Assembly: GCA_014896255.1 (NCBI GenBank)
Contig: JADBKT010000015.1
Coordinates: 1 to 64,000, forward strand
DNA length: 64,000 nt
Source of the DNA: Hydrogenibacillus sp.
GTDB lineage: Bacteria; Bacillota; Bacilli; Thermicanales; DSM-22653
Reading direction: 5' to 3'
Both the position numbers and the translations under genes were made by a program. The first letter of the stretch is position 1. The number at the start of each line of letters is the position of its first letter. Positions 15,393 through 24,726 of the stretch are shown here, piece by piece. A model generated the notes under the pieces. The model had not been told where the DNA came from, did no database searches, and saw only the letters and a list, made by a program, of their open reading frames with translations.

Positions 15393-15421
15393 CACACTAC
15401 GGAGGAAAGGAGGTGCATAGG

Positions 15422-15625
15422 GTGCGCACGCTGGCGCTCATTTTGCTCATCATCGGCGGAATCAACTGGTTGCTCGTCGGTTTGTTCCAGATTGACGTCG
15501 TCGGCGCCCTCTTTGGCGGCACGTATACCGCTCTGGCGCGGACGGTATACGTCATCGTCGGCCTCGCTGCGCTCTATGCGTTGACGCTTTTTCCCGTGGT
15601 CAATCGTCGGGTGGAGGAAGCTTGA
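15422..15625 (+). CDS. DUF378-family small membrane protein
   Basis: VRTLALILLIIGGINWLLVGLFQIDVVGALFGG; GTG 15422 after AAAGGAGGTG. Confidence 0.8.
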   Translation: MRTLALILLIIGGINWLLVGLFQIDVVGALFGGTYTALARTVYVIVGLAALYALTLFPVVNRRVEEA

Positions 15626-15655
15626 CGATCTTAGGCCTCGGCCTTAGGCGCTGGA

Positions 15656-15689
15656 AAACCGCCGGATCGTTCCATATCCGGCGGTTTTT
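15656..15689 (+). terminator. intrinsic terminator
   Basis: AAAACCGCCGGAT-N8-ATCCGGCGGTTTTT. Confidence 0.85.
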
Positions 15690-15728
15690 GCGCTTGAGCG
15701 TCGTTGCGGTGCGTCAACGAGCGCCGAA

Positions 15729-16895
15729 TCAACGGACGCCGGAGAGGACGGCGCCCGTCTCCTCGAGGACTTCGCGATACGAGGCGACGAGCCGCTCGAA
15801 CACCGCCTCCCAGCTTTTTCCTTGGGCGGAAGACAGGGCGCCTGCGGCAAGCGGAGGCCGCATCTTAGGAGCGCGGCATGCGCGTTCGATGGCCGTTTTG
15901 AAAGCGGAGGCCTCTCCTCCTGGCACGGCGATGCCGTTCTTTCCGTCTTGGACGAGGTGTGCCACGCCGCCGGCCGCGGCGGCGATGACCGGCGTTCCGG
16001 AGGCGAGCGCTTCTAAGACGACATTGCCGAAGGTCTCCGTGGTGGACGGGAAGACGAACCAATCCGCGGCGCTGTACACGTCGGCCAGCGCTTCACCCTG
16101 CAGAAATCCGAGAAACTGTACCGGCGCGCCGGAGAGCCTCGCTTTTAATTCTCCGGCCATCGGACCGTCGCCGACGAAAAGGAAACGGCTGATTTTCAAG
16201 ACGTCCGGATCGAGGGCCCAAATGGCGTCGGCCAAAACGTCGAGATCTTTTTCCTTCGCCAGCCGACCGACGTACACAAAGAGCGTGTCCGTGTCGCGGA
16301 CGTCGTAACGCGCCCGAATTTCCCGGCGTTTTTCCGGAGGGCGCGGATAAAAGAGCGTCGTGTCCACACCGCGGGGGAACAGTTCGACGTTGTTCATCCC
16401 TAAAGCGCGAAGATGCGCACGCGTCTCCTCGCTGGGCGCATAAATGCGCTCCGCCGCTCGATGAAACCATTTCATGTATTCATGGAGCATCGGAAGCATC
16501 CAGGCCAGGTTGTAGTACGATAAGTAGCGATCGAGATGCGTGTGATACGACGCCACCATGGGGATTTGCCGCTTGCGGCAGTATGTCCGACCGTAAAGGC
16601 CCAGGTTGGCCGGCGTGGCGAGGTGGCAGAGCGTCGGACGAAAGTCATCCAGCTTTTGTTTCAAATAAAACGGCCGCGGGACGGCAAGCCGCACTTCCGG
16701 ATACAGCCAGAAGGGGACGCTTAGACTTCGTTCCACCATGCGATCGAACGGGCCGTGCGAAGCCTTTGGATATTCCGGGGCGACGACGAGAACGGGAATG
16801 TCGCGGCCGCGGAGGAAGTCCGTGAAGCGTTTGAGCGTGAGGGCCACGCCGTTGATCTCCGGCGGAAAAGTATCCGTAAACAGGGCGATGCGCAA
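15729..16895 (-). CDS. glycosyltransferase family 4 / group 1 protein
   Basis: MRIALFTDTFPPEINGVALTLKRF...VYVGRLAKEKDLDVLADA...PSTTETFGNVVLEALASGTPVIA. Confidence 0.92.
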   Translation of the reverse strand: MRIALFTDTFPPEINGVALTLKRFTDFLRGRDIPVLVVAPEYPKASHGPFDRMVERSLSVPFWLYPEVRLAVPRPFYLKQKLDDFRPTLCHLATPANLGLYGRTYCRKRQIPMVASYHTHLDRYLSYYNLAWMLPMLHEYMKWFHRAAERIYAPSEETRAHLRALGMNNVELFPRGVDTTLFYPRPPEKRREIRARYDVRDTDTLFVYVGRLAKEKDLDVLADAIWALDPDVLKISRFLFVGDGPMAGELKARLSGAPVQFLGFLQGEALADVYSAADWFVFPSTTETFGNVVLEALASGTPVIAAAAGGVAHLVQDGKNGIAVPGGEASAFKTAIERACRAPKMRPPLAAGALSSAQGKSWEAVFERLVASYREVLEETGAVLSGVR

Positions 16896-17005
16896 TGCAC
16901 CTCACCTCGCTTTGGGGGCATCGTATCAAACCGTTGTCAAGGAATCGTGAAGGATCGGTAAAGGCCGATTGAAGATTGCGTTAAGTTTTTGTAAATCCGG
17001 CTGCC

Positions 17006-17034
17006 TTGTCTCGGCCGCTTGAATTCGGTATACT
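17006..17034 (+). promoter_or_regulatory. candidate sigma-A promoter upstream of the HIT gene
   Basis: TTGTCT-N17-TATACT. Confidence 0.55.
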
Positions 17035-17068
17035 GGCGTCAGCAAGACGATCACAGGAGGGACAACCG

Positions 17069-17416
17069 TTGCACGAAGAAAACTGCATCTTCTGTAAAAT
17101 CATCCGCGGGGAACTGCCTTCCCAAAAAGTGCATGAAGACGAAGAGACGTTGGCCTTTCACGACATCAACCCGATCGCACCGGTCCACGTGCTCGTCGTT
17201 CCGAAGCGGCACATCGCGAGCGTGCTCGAACTGACCGAGACGGACGCTCCGCTCATCGGCCGGATTCATCGGACGATCCAGCGCGTAGCCAAGGAACTCG
17301 GCGTCGACGAAAGCGGCTTTCGTGTGGTCACGAACACCGGAGCGCACGGGCAGCAGACGGTCTTCCACCTGCACTATCATGTGATCGGCGGTCGACAACT
17401 GACCTGGACGATGTGA
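17069..17416 (+). CDS. HIT family (histidine triad) protein
   Basis: ENCIFCKIIRGELPSQKVHEDEETLAFHDINPIAPVHVLVVPKRHI...HLHYHVIGG; TTG start after GGAGGG; the ORF start at 17006 falls on the -35 box. Confidence 0.95.
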   Translation: MHEENCIFCKIIRGELPSQKVHEDEETLAFHDINPIAPVHVLVVPKRHIASVLELTETDAPLIGRIHRTIQRVAKELGVDESGFRVVTNTGAHGQQTVFHLHYHVIGGRQLTWTM

Positions 17417-17436
17417 ATGGGCGAGGAGCGGAACGG

Positions 17437-18681
17437 ATGATCGCTGACCGATTTGACGTTTTTCTTTTTGATCTGGACGGCGTGATCTACCTGGGAGAGC
17501 GCCTGCTTCCGGAAGTTCGGTCCGCCGTCTCCCGTCTTCAAAGCATGGGCAAAACCGTCCGTTTTCTCACCAACGATCCACGACCGACACGGGCTCAGGT
17601 GACCGAACGGTTGCGCGCGTTGGGGCTGGAGATACGAAAGGAACAAGTTTTTACGTCGGCATGGGCCACCGTGCAATACCTTAAAAAGCGGAGCGTCGAT
17701 TCCGTGTTCGTGTTGGGCACGCCAGCGTTTCTTGACGAACTGAGGGCGGAGCTTTCCGGCGTTTCCGTGAGTGGTGACGATCGACCACAGGCGGTGGTCG
17801 TCGGCTATGATGATGCCGTGACGTTTCGCGAGGTGCAGCAAGCGGTTCGGTTTATCGAAAGCGGCGCCGACTTCATCGCCACCAACGGGGAGCCGTCGTT
17901 TCCGACGCCCGAGGGAAAGGGCTTGGCCACCGGATCACTGGTGCGCGCCATCCAAGAAGCGACCGGAAAGCGTCCGTGCATCATCGGCAAGCCCAGTCCG
18001 ATCATCTTTCGGATGGCCTTGGAAGATGTGCCGAAGGACGCCCGTGTCGTGATGATCGGCGACTCTCCGGAGACGGACATTTTGGGTGCGCACCAAATGG
18101 GTTTGACGGCGATCTTGGTTTCTGAAAAGTCGATTCGCTTTCCTTTCGAGTACGATTTCAGATCGCCCGATGCGGTCATCTCCGATTTGTCTTCTTTATT
18201 TGATTCCGAAAAGAGGGTAAGAGAATGGCGCCCGCCGCCATTTTTGTGGCCGGAACGACTCGAACCCGGGGTGGCGGCGGTCGTTTTGAACGCACCGGGC
18301 GACGTGCTTTTGGTCAAACGACGGGACAACGGTTTGTGGGGGCTGCCCTCCGGGCATGTCGAGCGCGGGGAGACGGTTGCGGAGGCCGTGAAGCGTGAAG
18401 TGCGGGAGGAAACCGGTTTGGATGTGGAAGTGGAGCGGCTGATCGGCGTTTATTCCGATCCCGCATCGCAAGTGTTTCACTATCCGTCGGGAGAGGTCGT
18501 TCAGTTTGTCACCTTAAGTTTTTTGTGCCGCGTCGTCGGAGGGACCTTGTGCGCCGACGGTGTTGAATCGTCGGAAGTGAAGTTTTTTAAACCGTCGGAG
18601 CTTCCGCACGACATCTTGACCATGCACCCGCTTTGGTTGAAGGATGCACAAGCCGATCGGCCGCAGGCCTTTATTCGGTGA
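17437..18681 (+). CDS. HAD-IIA family phosphatase fused to a C-terminal Nudix hydrolase domain
   Basis: N-terminal DVFLFDLDGVIYLGERLLPE...IIGKPSPIIFRMAL...VMIGDSPETDILGA; C-terminal GLPSGHVERGETVAEAVKREVREETGLDVE (Nudix box GX5EX7REUXEEXGU). Confidence 0.9.
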   Translation: MIADRFDVFLFDLDGVIYLGERLLPEVRSAVSRLQSMGKTVRFLTNDPRPTRAQVTERLRALGLEIRKEQVFTSAWATVQYLKKRSVDSVFVLGTPAFLDELRAELSGVSVSGDDRPQAVVVGYDDAVTFREVQQAVRFIESGADFIATNGEPSFPTPEGKGLATGSLVRAIQEATGKRPCIIGKPSPIIFRMALEDVPKDARVVMIGDSPETDILGAHQMGLTAILVSEKSIRFPFEYDFRSPDAVISDLSSLFDSEKRVREWRPPPFLWPERLEPGVAAVVLNAPGDVLLVKRRDNGLWGLPSGHVERGETVAEAVKREVREETGLDVEVERLIGVYSDPASQVFHYPSGEVVQFVTLSFLCRVVGGTLCADGVESSEVKFFKPSELPHDILTMHPLWLKDAQADRPQAFIR

Positions 18682-18687
18682 CATGAG

Positions 18688-19366
18688 ATGGCCGATTCGG
18701 ATGCGCTTTTCAAGCGTCTTGGGCGCCGGGAAGGGGTGACGTACGCCGGTTTGGTGCTCAACCGTCGCGGTTTTGAGCGGGCCATGGCGGCCGGTGTGGA
18801 AGAGATCCACTTCTCTTTCGGGGTGACGGAGTCGTTCAACCGCAAAAATCAGAACGCTGCTCCGGATGAGAGTGCGGTCCCCCGGGTGGTGGCGCGCGTC
18901 GCTGACCATTTCGGTCGCGTTCGGTTGCCCGTTTGAAGGGCCGGTCGACGAAGGGCGGGTCGTCGAATGGGTCCGGCGGGCGGCGGAGGTCGGGTTCGAC
19001 GAAATCGTCCTCGCGGATACGATCGGGATCGCCGATCCCCGCCAGGTGGGGCGCCTCGTGCGGCGGTCCCGCGAAGCGACGGAGGGGCGCGTGCCGATCG
19101 GTGTGCATTTGCATAACACCCGCAACACCGGCCTCGCCAACGCCTACGCCGCTTTGGAAAACGGGGCCACGACGTTCGACGCCTCGGTCGGCGGGCTCGG
19201 GGGCTGTCCGTTTGCGCCCAACGCCACGGGCAACATCGCCACGGAAGATCTGGTGTACATTCGACGAACGTTGACCGAGCGAGTGTTCAGTCGCCGGCGA
19301 ACGCCTGCCGGGCGGCAACCGGCGGCCCATGTCCGACGATGCGGCGTCGACATCATCGGTCGCTGA
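18688..19366 (+). pseudogene. hydroxymethylglutaryl-CoA lyase remnant (5'-truncated, frameshifted)
   Basis: Frame 1: ADSDALFKRLGRREGVTYAGLVLNRRGFERAMAAGVEEIHFSFGVTESFNRKNQNA; frame 2: SVAFGCPFEGPVDEGRVVEWVRRAAEVGFDEIVLADTIGIADPRQVGRL...HLHNTRNTGLANAYAALENGATTFDASVGGLGGCPFAPNATGNIATEDLVY. Confidence 0.85.
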
Positions 19367-19450
19367 GCGAGTGTTCGGTCACCCAACTCAAGCACGGCGC
19401 ATGAAGAGAACACCGCCGCCGGGGGTGCGGCGTTGAAGGGGGCGTACGCG

Positions 19451-20794
19451 ATGGCTCTATGTAAACTGTTGATCGCCAACCGCGGGGAGATCGCCAGGCG
19501 CATCATTCGCACGTGCCGCGCTTTGGACATCCGGACCGTGGCCGTGTATTCCGAAGCGGACAAAGACGCGCCCCACGTCCGGGAGGCGGACGAGGCGGTG
19601 TGCTTAGGCCCGCCGCCGGTGGCGCAAAGCTATTTGAACATCGAAGCGGTGATCCGCGCCGCCAAAGCGACCGGGGCCGAGGCGGTGCACCCGGGGTACG
19701 GTTTTTTGTCGGAGAACGCGGCGTTTGCCGAGCGCTGCGAACATGAAGGGCTGGTGTTTATCGGCCCGCCGGCAGACGTCATCCGGGCCATGGGCAGCAA
19801 GATTGAAGCTCGACGTCGAATGGCGGAAGCCGGCGTGCCCATCGTGCCCGGCACGGAGGCGCCGGTCGAGTCTTTGGAGGAGGCGTTGGATAAGGCGGCG
19901 ACGATCGGCTACCCGGTGATGCTCAAGGCGAGCGTCGGCGGAGGGGGCATCGGGATGAGCCGGGTCGACTCCGAGGCGGAGCTTAGGAAAGTGTTTCAAT
20001 CCAGCCGGGACAGGGCGCAGAATTTCTTCGGCGACGGGACGCTGCTACTCGAAAAATGGATCGACGGCGCACGGCACATCGAGGTGCAGGTGGCCGCCGA
20101 CGCCTACGGCAACGTCGTGCATCTGTTCGAACGCGAGTGTTCGATTCAACGGCGGCACCAGAAGATCATCGAAGAGAGCCCGTCGCCCGATCTCGCCGAC
20201 GCGCTCCGCACGCGGCTCTGTCAGGCGGCGGTTCAAGGCGCGCGGGCCATCGGTTATCGCAATCTGGGGACGATGGAGTTCATCTTCGACCCGGAAGGGC
20301 ACTTTTACTTCCTGGAGATGAATACTCGGTTGCAGGTGGAACATCCGGTAACGGAGATGATTACCGGGCTCGATCTGGTGGCGTGGCAGATCCGCATCGC
20401 CGCCGGTGAACCGCTGCCCCTTGCCCAGGAAGACATCGTCCGGCGGGGCGCGGCGATCGAGTGCCGAATCTATGCCGAAGATCCGGTGCGTTTTCTGCCG
20501 TCTCCGGGGACGATCACCTCCCTCGCCTGGCCGAAGGAGGCGCGGGTCGATGCCGGGGTCGAGGCGGGAACGGCGGTCACGCCGTTTTATGATCCGCTGA
20601 TCGCCAAGCTGATCACCCACGGGGCGAGCCGGGAGGAAGCCGTCGAACGGATGACGCGCGCGTTGCGCGACACGGCGATCGAAGGCATCAAGACGAATCT
20701 CCCGCTTTTAACGGAGGTGATGGAGCATCCGGCCTTTCGGAAAGGCCGGTACGATACGCACTTTTTGCCGAAGATGATCGCCGCGAAAACGTAA
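19451..20794 (+). CDS. biotin carboxylase subunit of an acyl-CoA carboxylase (YngHA/AccC-like)
   Basis: MALCKLLIANRGEIARRIIRTCRALDIRTVAVYSEADKDAPHVREADEAV...EMNTRLQVEHPVTE. Confidence 0.94.
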   Translation: MALCKLLIANRGEIARRIIRTCRALDIRTVAVYSEADKDAPHVREADEAVCLGPPPVAQSYLNIEAVIRAAKATGAEAVHPGYGFLSENAAFAERCEHEGLVFIGPPADVIRAMGSKIEARRRMAEAGVPIVPGTEAPVESLEEALDKAATIGYPVMLKASVGGGGIGMSRVDSEAELRKVFQSSRDRAQNFFGDGTLLLEKWIDGARHIEVQVAADAYGNVVHLFERECSIQRRHQKIIEESPSPDLADALRTRLCQAAVQGARAIGYRNLGTMEFIFDPEGHFYFLEMNTRLQVEHPVTEMITGLDLVAWQIRIAAGEPLPLAQEDIVRRGAAIECRIYAEDPVRFLPSPGTITSLAWPKEARVDAGVEAGTAVTPFYDPLIAKLITHGASREEAVERMTRALRDTAIEGIKTNLPLLTEVMEHPAFRKGRYDTHFLPKMIAAKT

Positions 20795-20841
20795 ACCGAG
20801 CTGCAACATCGTCGGAGATCAAAAAGAGAGGTGGGTTTGGA

Positions 20842-21057
20842 GTGGCGGAGATCAAAGCGAACATCAGCGGAACGGTCTGGAAAATCCTCGTTCAACCGGG
20901 AGATGTGGTGGAAGCCGGGCAGGAAGTGGCGATCCTCGAGTCGATGAAAATGGAGATTCCCGTGACGTCCGATTACGGCGGCACGGTGGTGGAGGTGCTT
21001 AGGGGCGAAGGCGAATTCGTCCAAGAAGACGAAACGTTGATCCGCGTCGAGCCTTAA
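20842..21057 (+). CDS. biotin/lipoyl attachment (biotin carrier) protein
   Basis: ESMKMEIPV biotinylation motif, 71 aa. Confidence 0.93.
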   Translation: MAEIKANISGTVWKILVQPGDVVEAGQEVAILESMKMEIPVTSDYGGTVVEVLRGEGEFVQEDETLIRVEP

Positions 21058-21065
21058 ACGGACAC

Positions 21066-21752
21066 ATGATCATGCCGCCTGCAAAGTCTCGAATTAAAGC
21101 GACGTTGGACGGCGCTTTACGCGGCGTAGACGGCGTTAAGACCGTCGTCGTCGCCCGCCGTTTCGACGTCGATGCGCCGATGACGCCGGGGCGGGACGTG
21201 TGGATGGACGCTTTCCTTTCCGACGGGCCCGTCGACGTTCCGCCGGAGCCGATCGAGGCGAATGAGCCGGGCTTTGTGATCTATACGTCGGGGACGACGG
21301 CCAAGCCGAAAGACGTCGTCCATTCGGGAATCGGCTTTTTGATCGGGACATATGCGAACGTCAAGTGGAGTTTGAACATCCAAGACGAGGACGTCTATCG
21401 GTGCACGGCGGATGTGGGGTGGCTGACCTTCCCGATCTTCGCCCTCGTCGGGGAGCCCCTCGATCCGGTTGGTCATCGAGCATGGTCGGACTCACGCCGA
21501 CCAAGCCCGGTTCGTGCGGACACCCGCTTCCGGGGTATGTGGCCTCGGTCGTCGATGAAGGCGGCGCTCATCAATCATCCGGCCGTCGCCGAGGCGGCGG
21601 TGATCGGCGTTCCGGATCCGGTGCGGGGCGAGGTGCCGCTGGCCTTCGTCATTTTGCGCGGCGGCCATGAGGTCGCCGGCGACCTGACGACGCTGGACAA
21701 CCCGGACGCCGTCGCGGAGTTGAAGAAGCTGAAAGCAGAAGTTGGATTTTAG
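21066..21752 (+). pseudogene. acyl-CoA/acetyl-CoA synthetase (AMP-forming) remnant with multiple deletions and frameshifts
   Basis: VIYTSGTTAKPKDVVHS core plus C-terminal NHPAVAEAAVIGVPDPVRGEVPLAFVILRGG in one frame; intervening VGLTPTKPGS..PLPGYVASVVDEGG in another frame (ORF 21365..21670). Confidence 0.85.
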
Positions 21753-21829
21753 CGCCGGAGAGAGCGGCGAGGTCTCTAGGCGGCGGTGCCCGCAGAAAGG
21801 GGAGATTGTAGGTGCTTGCCATCGGCTTT

Positions 21830-23011
21830 ATGCTGACGGACGAACAGCGGACGGTCATCGACGCGGTCGAAGAACTGCTCAGGAAATTAAAACCCCGTCA
21901 AGAGGCCTATTTTAAGTCGATTTATGACGATCAGCATTACCCGGACGAACTGTGGGAGCACATGAGCGCGCTCGGCCTTTTCGGCGCCCTCGTTCCGGAA
22001 GCGTACGGCGGAAGCGGGCTCGGGCTTTTGGCCATGACGCTGGCCATGGAACGTTTTGCCGCGCACGGGCTGGGGAATGTTCTGGCGGTGCTCACGACGA
22101 TGGACGCCATGGCCATCCTCCGCGGAGGCACGGAGGCGCAAAAACGCCGTTTTTTGCCGGCGATCGCCGAGGGCAAGCTGCGCATGGCCTTCGCCATCAC
22201 GGAGCCGGACGCGGGGACGAACAGCTTCCGGATGCGCACGCTGGCCCGGAAGGACGGTTCGGTCTACCGGCTGAGCGGCCGAAAGGCGTGGATCACCGGC
22301 GCGGATCGGGCGGACTATGTCCTCGTCGTGGCCCGTACCATACCTTACGAAGAAGTGATCGCGCAAGGTTTGCGAGAGCGCTATGGGATGGGTCTCTTTC
22401 TGGTCGACACCAAGGCCGAGGGGTTGTCGATGCAGGCGATGGAGACGGTGGGCATCGAAGGTTTCCGGCAGTTTTTCCTCTATTTGGACGATGTGGAAGT
22501 GCCTGAGGACCATCGCATCGGTGACGAACACGACGGCGCCGAGGTGATGTTCGACGCGCTGAATCCGGAACGCATCCTTTTTGCCGCCAAAGGGGTGGGG
22601 ATGACCGAGTACGCCCTCGCTCGCGCGGCGGAGTATGCGAAGGCGCGGCGAGTGTTCGGCGATACGCCGATCGCCGCGTATCAGGGGGTGCAGCATCCGT
22701 TGGCGAGGCTTAAGGTGCTTCAGGAGGCGGCGCGCATGCTCACCTATCAGGCGGCGGAGGCGTTCGATCGGGGCCGTGCGCGCTCGGAGGTGGGGCTCTT
22801 CGCCAACATGGCCAAGTATTTGGCCTCGGAGACGGCGTTCGAGGCGATCGATCGGGCCATTCAGACGCACGGGGGCAACGGATTTTCCAAGGAATATCAT
22901 TTGATCCGCATGATGGCTCCCGCCCGCTTGATGAAGACGGCCCCGATCAACAACGAGATGGTGCTCAATTACATCGCCGAACGGGCGCTTGGATTGCCGC
23001 GGTCGTACTGA
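21830..23011 (+). CDS. acyl-CoA dehydrogenase
   Basis: LTDEQRTVIDAVEELL...AITEPDAGTNSFRMRTLARKDG...IQTHGGNGFSKEYHLIRMMAPARLMKTAPINNEMVLNYIAE; start among 21812/21830. Confidence 0.92.
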   Translation: MLTDEQRTVIDAVEELLRKLKPRQEAYFKSIYDDQHYPDELWEHMSALGLFGALVPEAYGGSGLGLLAMTLAMERFAAHGLGNVLAVLTTMDAMAILRGGTEAQKRRFLPAIAEGKLRMAFAITEPDAGTNSFRMRTLARKDGSVYRLSGRKAWITGADRADYVLVVARTIPYEEVIAQGLRERYGMGLFLVDTKAEGLSMQAMETVGIEGFRQFFLYLDDVEVPEDHRIGDEHDGAEVMFDALNPERILFAAKGVGMTEYALARAAEYAKARRVFGDTPIAAYQGVQHPLARLKVLQEAARMLTYQAAEAFDRGRARSEVGLFANMAKYLASETAFEAIDRAIQTHGGNGFSKEYHLIRMMAPARLMKTAPINNEMVLNYIAERALGLPRSY

Positions 23012-23066
23012 TGGTCGACCGGATGAATGAACATCTCTGCATAAACCGCAAAAAGGGGGGCGCCCG

Positions 23067-24599
23067 ATGGGCGAACGGGAACGGCGTGTGCTGGAGGAAC
23101 TGGCGCGCATTCAACGAGGAGGTCCGCCGCGCGGGCATGAGAAACAGCGTGCAGCCGGAAAGCTGTTCGTGCGCGATCGGTTGGCTTTGTTTTTCGACGA
23201 CGGCGAGCCGTTCACGGAAACGGGGCGTTTTGCGCGGAATTGGGATGCGGAATTCGCCGCCGACGGGGTAGTGACGGGAACGGGAACGATCGACGGACGG
23301 ACCGTCTTCTTCGTCGCCAACGATTATACCGTCAAGGCCGGTTCGGTCGGTCGCTATCACGCGGAAAAAACTCTCCGCACGCAACGGGCGGCGCTTCGGG
23401 CGCGCAAGCCGATCCTCTATCTCGTCGACTCGTCGGGCGCGCGCATCGACGAGACCGGCGGGCATCACGTCGATCCGGGGAGCATCGGGGAATTTTACTA
23501 TCTGCACAGCATCATGTCGGGGGCGGTGCCGCAAATCGGCGTGCTCTACGGCACGTGCTTCGCCGGCACGGCGTATACGCCGGTGTTTACGGACCTGTTG
23601 ATCATGATGCGCGATGCGGCGATGGCCATCGCCTCGCCGCGGATGGTGGAGATGGCCATCGGGCAGAAGGTGACGGCGGAGGCGCTCGGGGGCGCGGAGA
23701 TGCACGCCAAAAAGAGCGGATCGGCGCATTTTGTCGTCGATACGGAAGAAGAAGCGGCCGCGCTGGCCAGGCGCCTTCTCTCATACCTTCCGGACAATAG
23801 CGACCTCGCCCCGCCGATGCGCCCGGCGCGGGACCCGGCACGGGACCCGGCGGAGATCGATGCGCTCATCCCGGAGGACCCGAACAAACCGTACGACGTC
23901 CGCCGTTTGATCGAGGCGATCGTCGATGCGGACAGCTTTTTGGAAGTGAGGGCGCAGTACGCGGCGGAGCTTTTGACCGGTTTTGCGCGCATCGGCGGTC
24001 AAGTGGTCGGGATCGTGGCCAACCAACCGGCGGTCAAGGGCGGAACGATTTTCCCCGAATCCGCCGACAAAGGAGCGGAGTTCGTCTGGTTGTGCGATGC
24101 ATACAACATCCCTCTGCTCTATCTGGTCGACACGCCCGGGTTTATGGTCGGCACGGCCGTCGAACAGAACGCCGTTCTGCGCCGGGGACGGAAGTTCATT
24201 TACGCCACCTCGAGCGCGACCGTGCCGCGCGTCACCGTCATCGTGCGCAAGGCGTACGGCGCGGGCATCTACGCCATGTCCGGTCCGGCGTATCACCCCG
24301 ACGTGACGCTGGCCTTGCCGTCGGCGGAGATCGCGGTGATGGGCCCGGAGGCGGCGATCAACGCCGTGTATTACAACAAGATCCAGGCCGTCGAAGATCC
24401 TGAGGCGCGGGCCGAAATGGTCAAGCGGCTGCGCGAAGAATATCGCGCCGGCTACGACATCTTTAAGCTGGCCGGAGAACTGGTGGTCGACGAGCTCATT
24501 CCGCCTCGGGAGCTTCGAAAGGAGCTGGTGCGCTATTTTCAGATCTTCCGGGAAAAGCAGGTTGAACGGCCGAGGCGCAAGCACGGGACGATTCTGTGA
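23067..24599 (+). CDS. acyl-CoA carboxylase carboxyltransferase subunit (YngE/PccB/MccB-like)
   Basis: ARIQRGGPPRGHEKQRAAGKLFVRDRLALFFDDG...YLVDTPGFMVGTAVEQNAVLRRG...YGAGIYAMSGPAYHPDVTLALPSAEIAVMGPEAAINAVYYNKI. Confidence 0.93.
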   Translation: MGERERRVLEELARIQRGGPPRGHEKQRAAGKLFVRDRLALFFDDGEPFTETGRFARNWDAEFAADGVVTGTGTIDGRTVFFVANDYTVKAGSVGRYHAEKTLRTQRAALRARKPILYLVDSSGARIDETGGHHVDPGSIGEFYYLHSIMSGAVPQIGVLYGTCFAGTAYTPVFTDLLIMMRDAAMAIASPRMVEMAIGQKVTAEALGGAEMHAKKSGSAHFVVDTEEEAAALARRLLSYLPDNSDLAPPMRPARDPARDPAEIDALIPEDPNKPYDVRRLIEAIVDADSFLEVRAQYAAELLTGFARIGGQVVGIVANQPAVKGGTIFPESADKGAEFVWLCDAYNIPLLYLVDTPGFMVGTAVEQNAVLRRGRKFIYATSSATVPRVTVIVRKAYGAGIYAMSGPAYHPDVTLALPSAEIAVMGPEAAINAVYYNKIQAVEDPEARAEMVKRLREEYRAGYDIFKLAGELVVDELIPPRELRKELVRYFQIFREKQVERPRRKHGTIL

Positions 24600-24726
24600 A
24601 AGCGATGGGATCCGTCTGGGAGGTGCACAGCTGATCTTGAGCCGTTCCTCTGAGGCCCGGCATTTGGTATAATGAATCGATCCGATTTTGTCGGGCGATG
24701 AGACTTCATCCGCAGGAGGCAACCGT

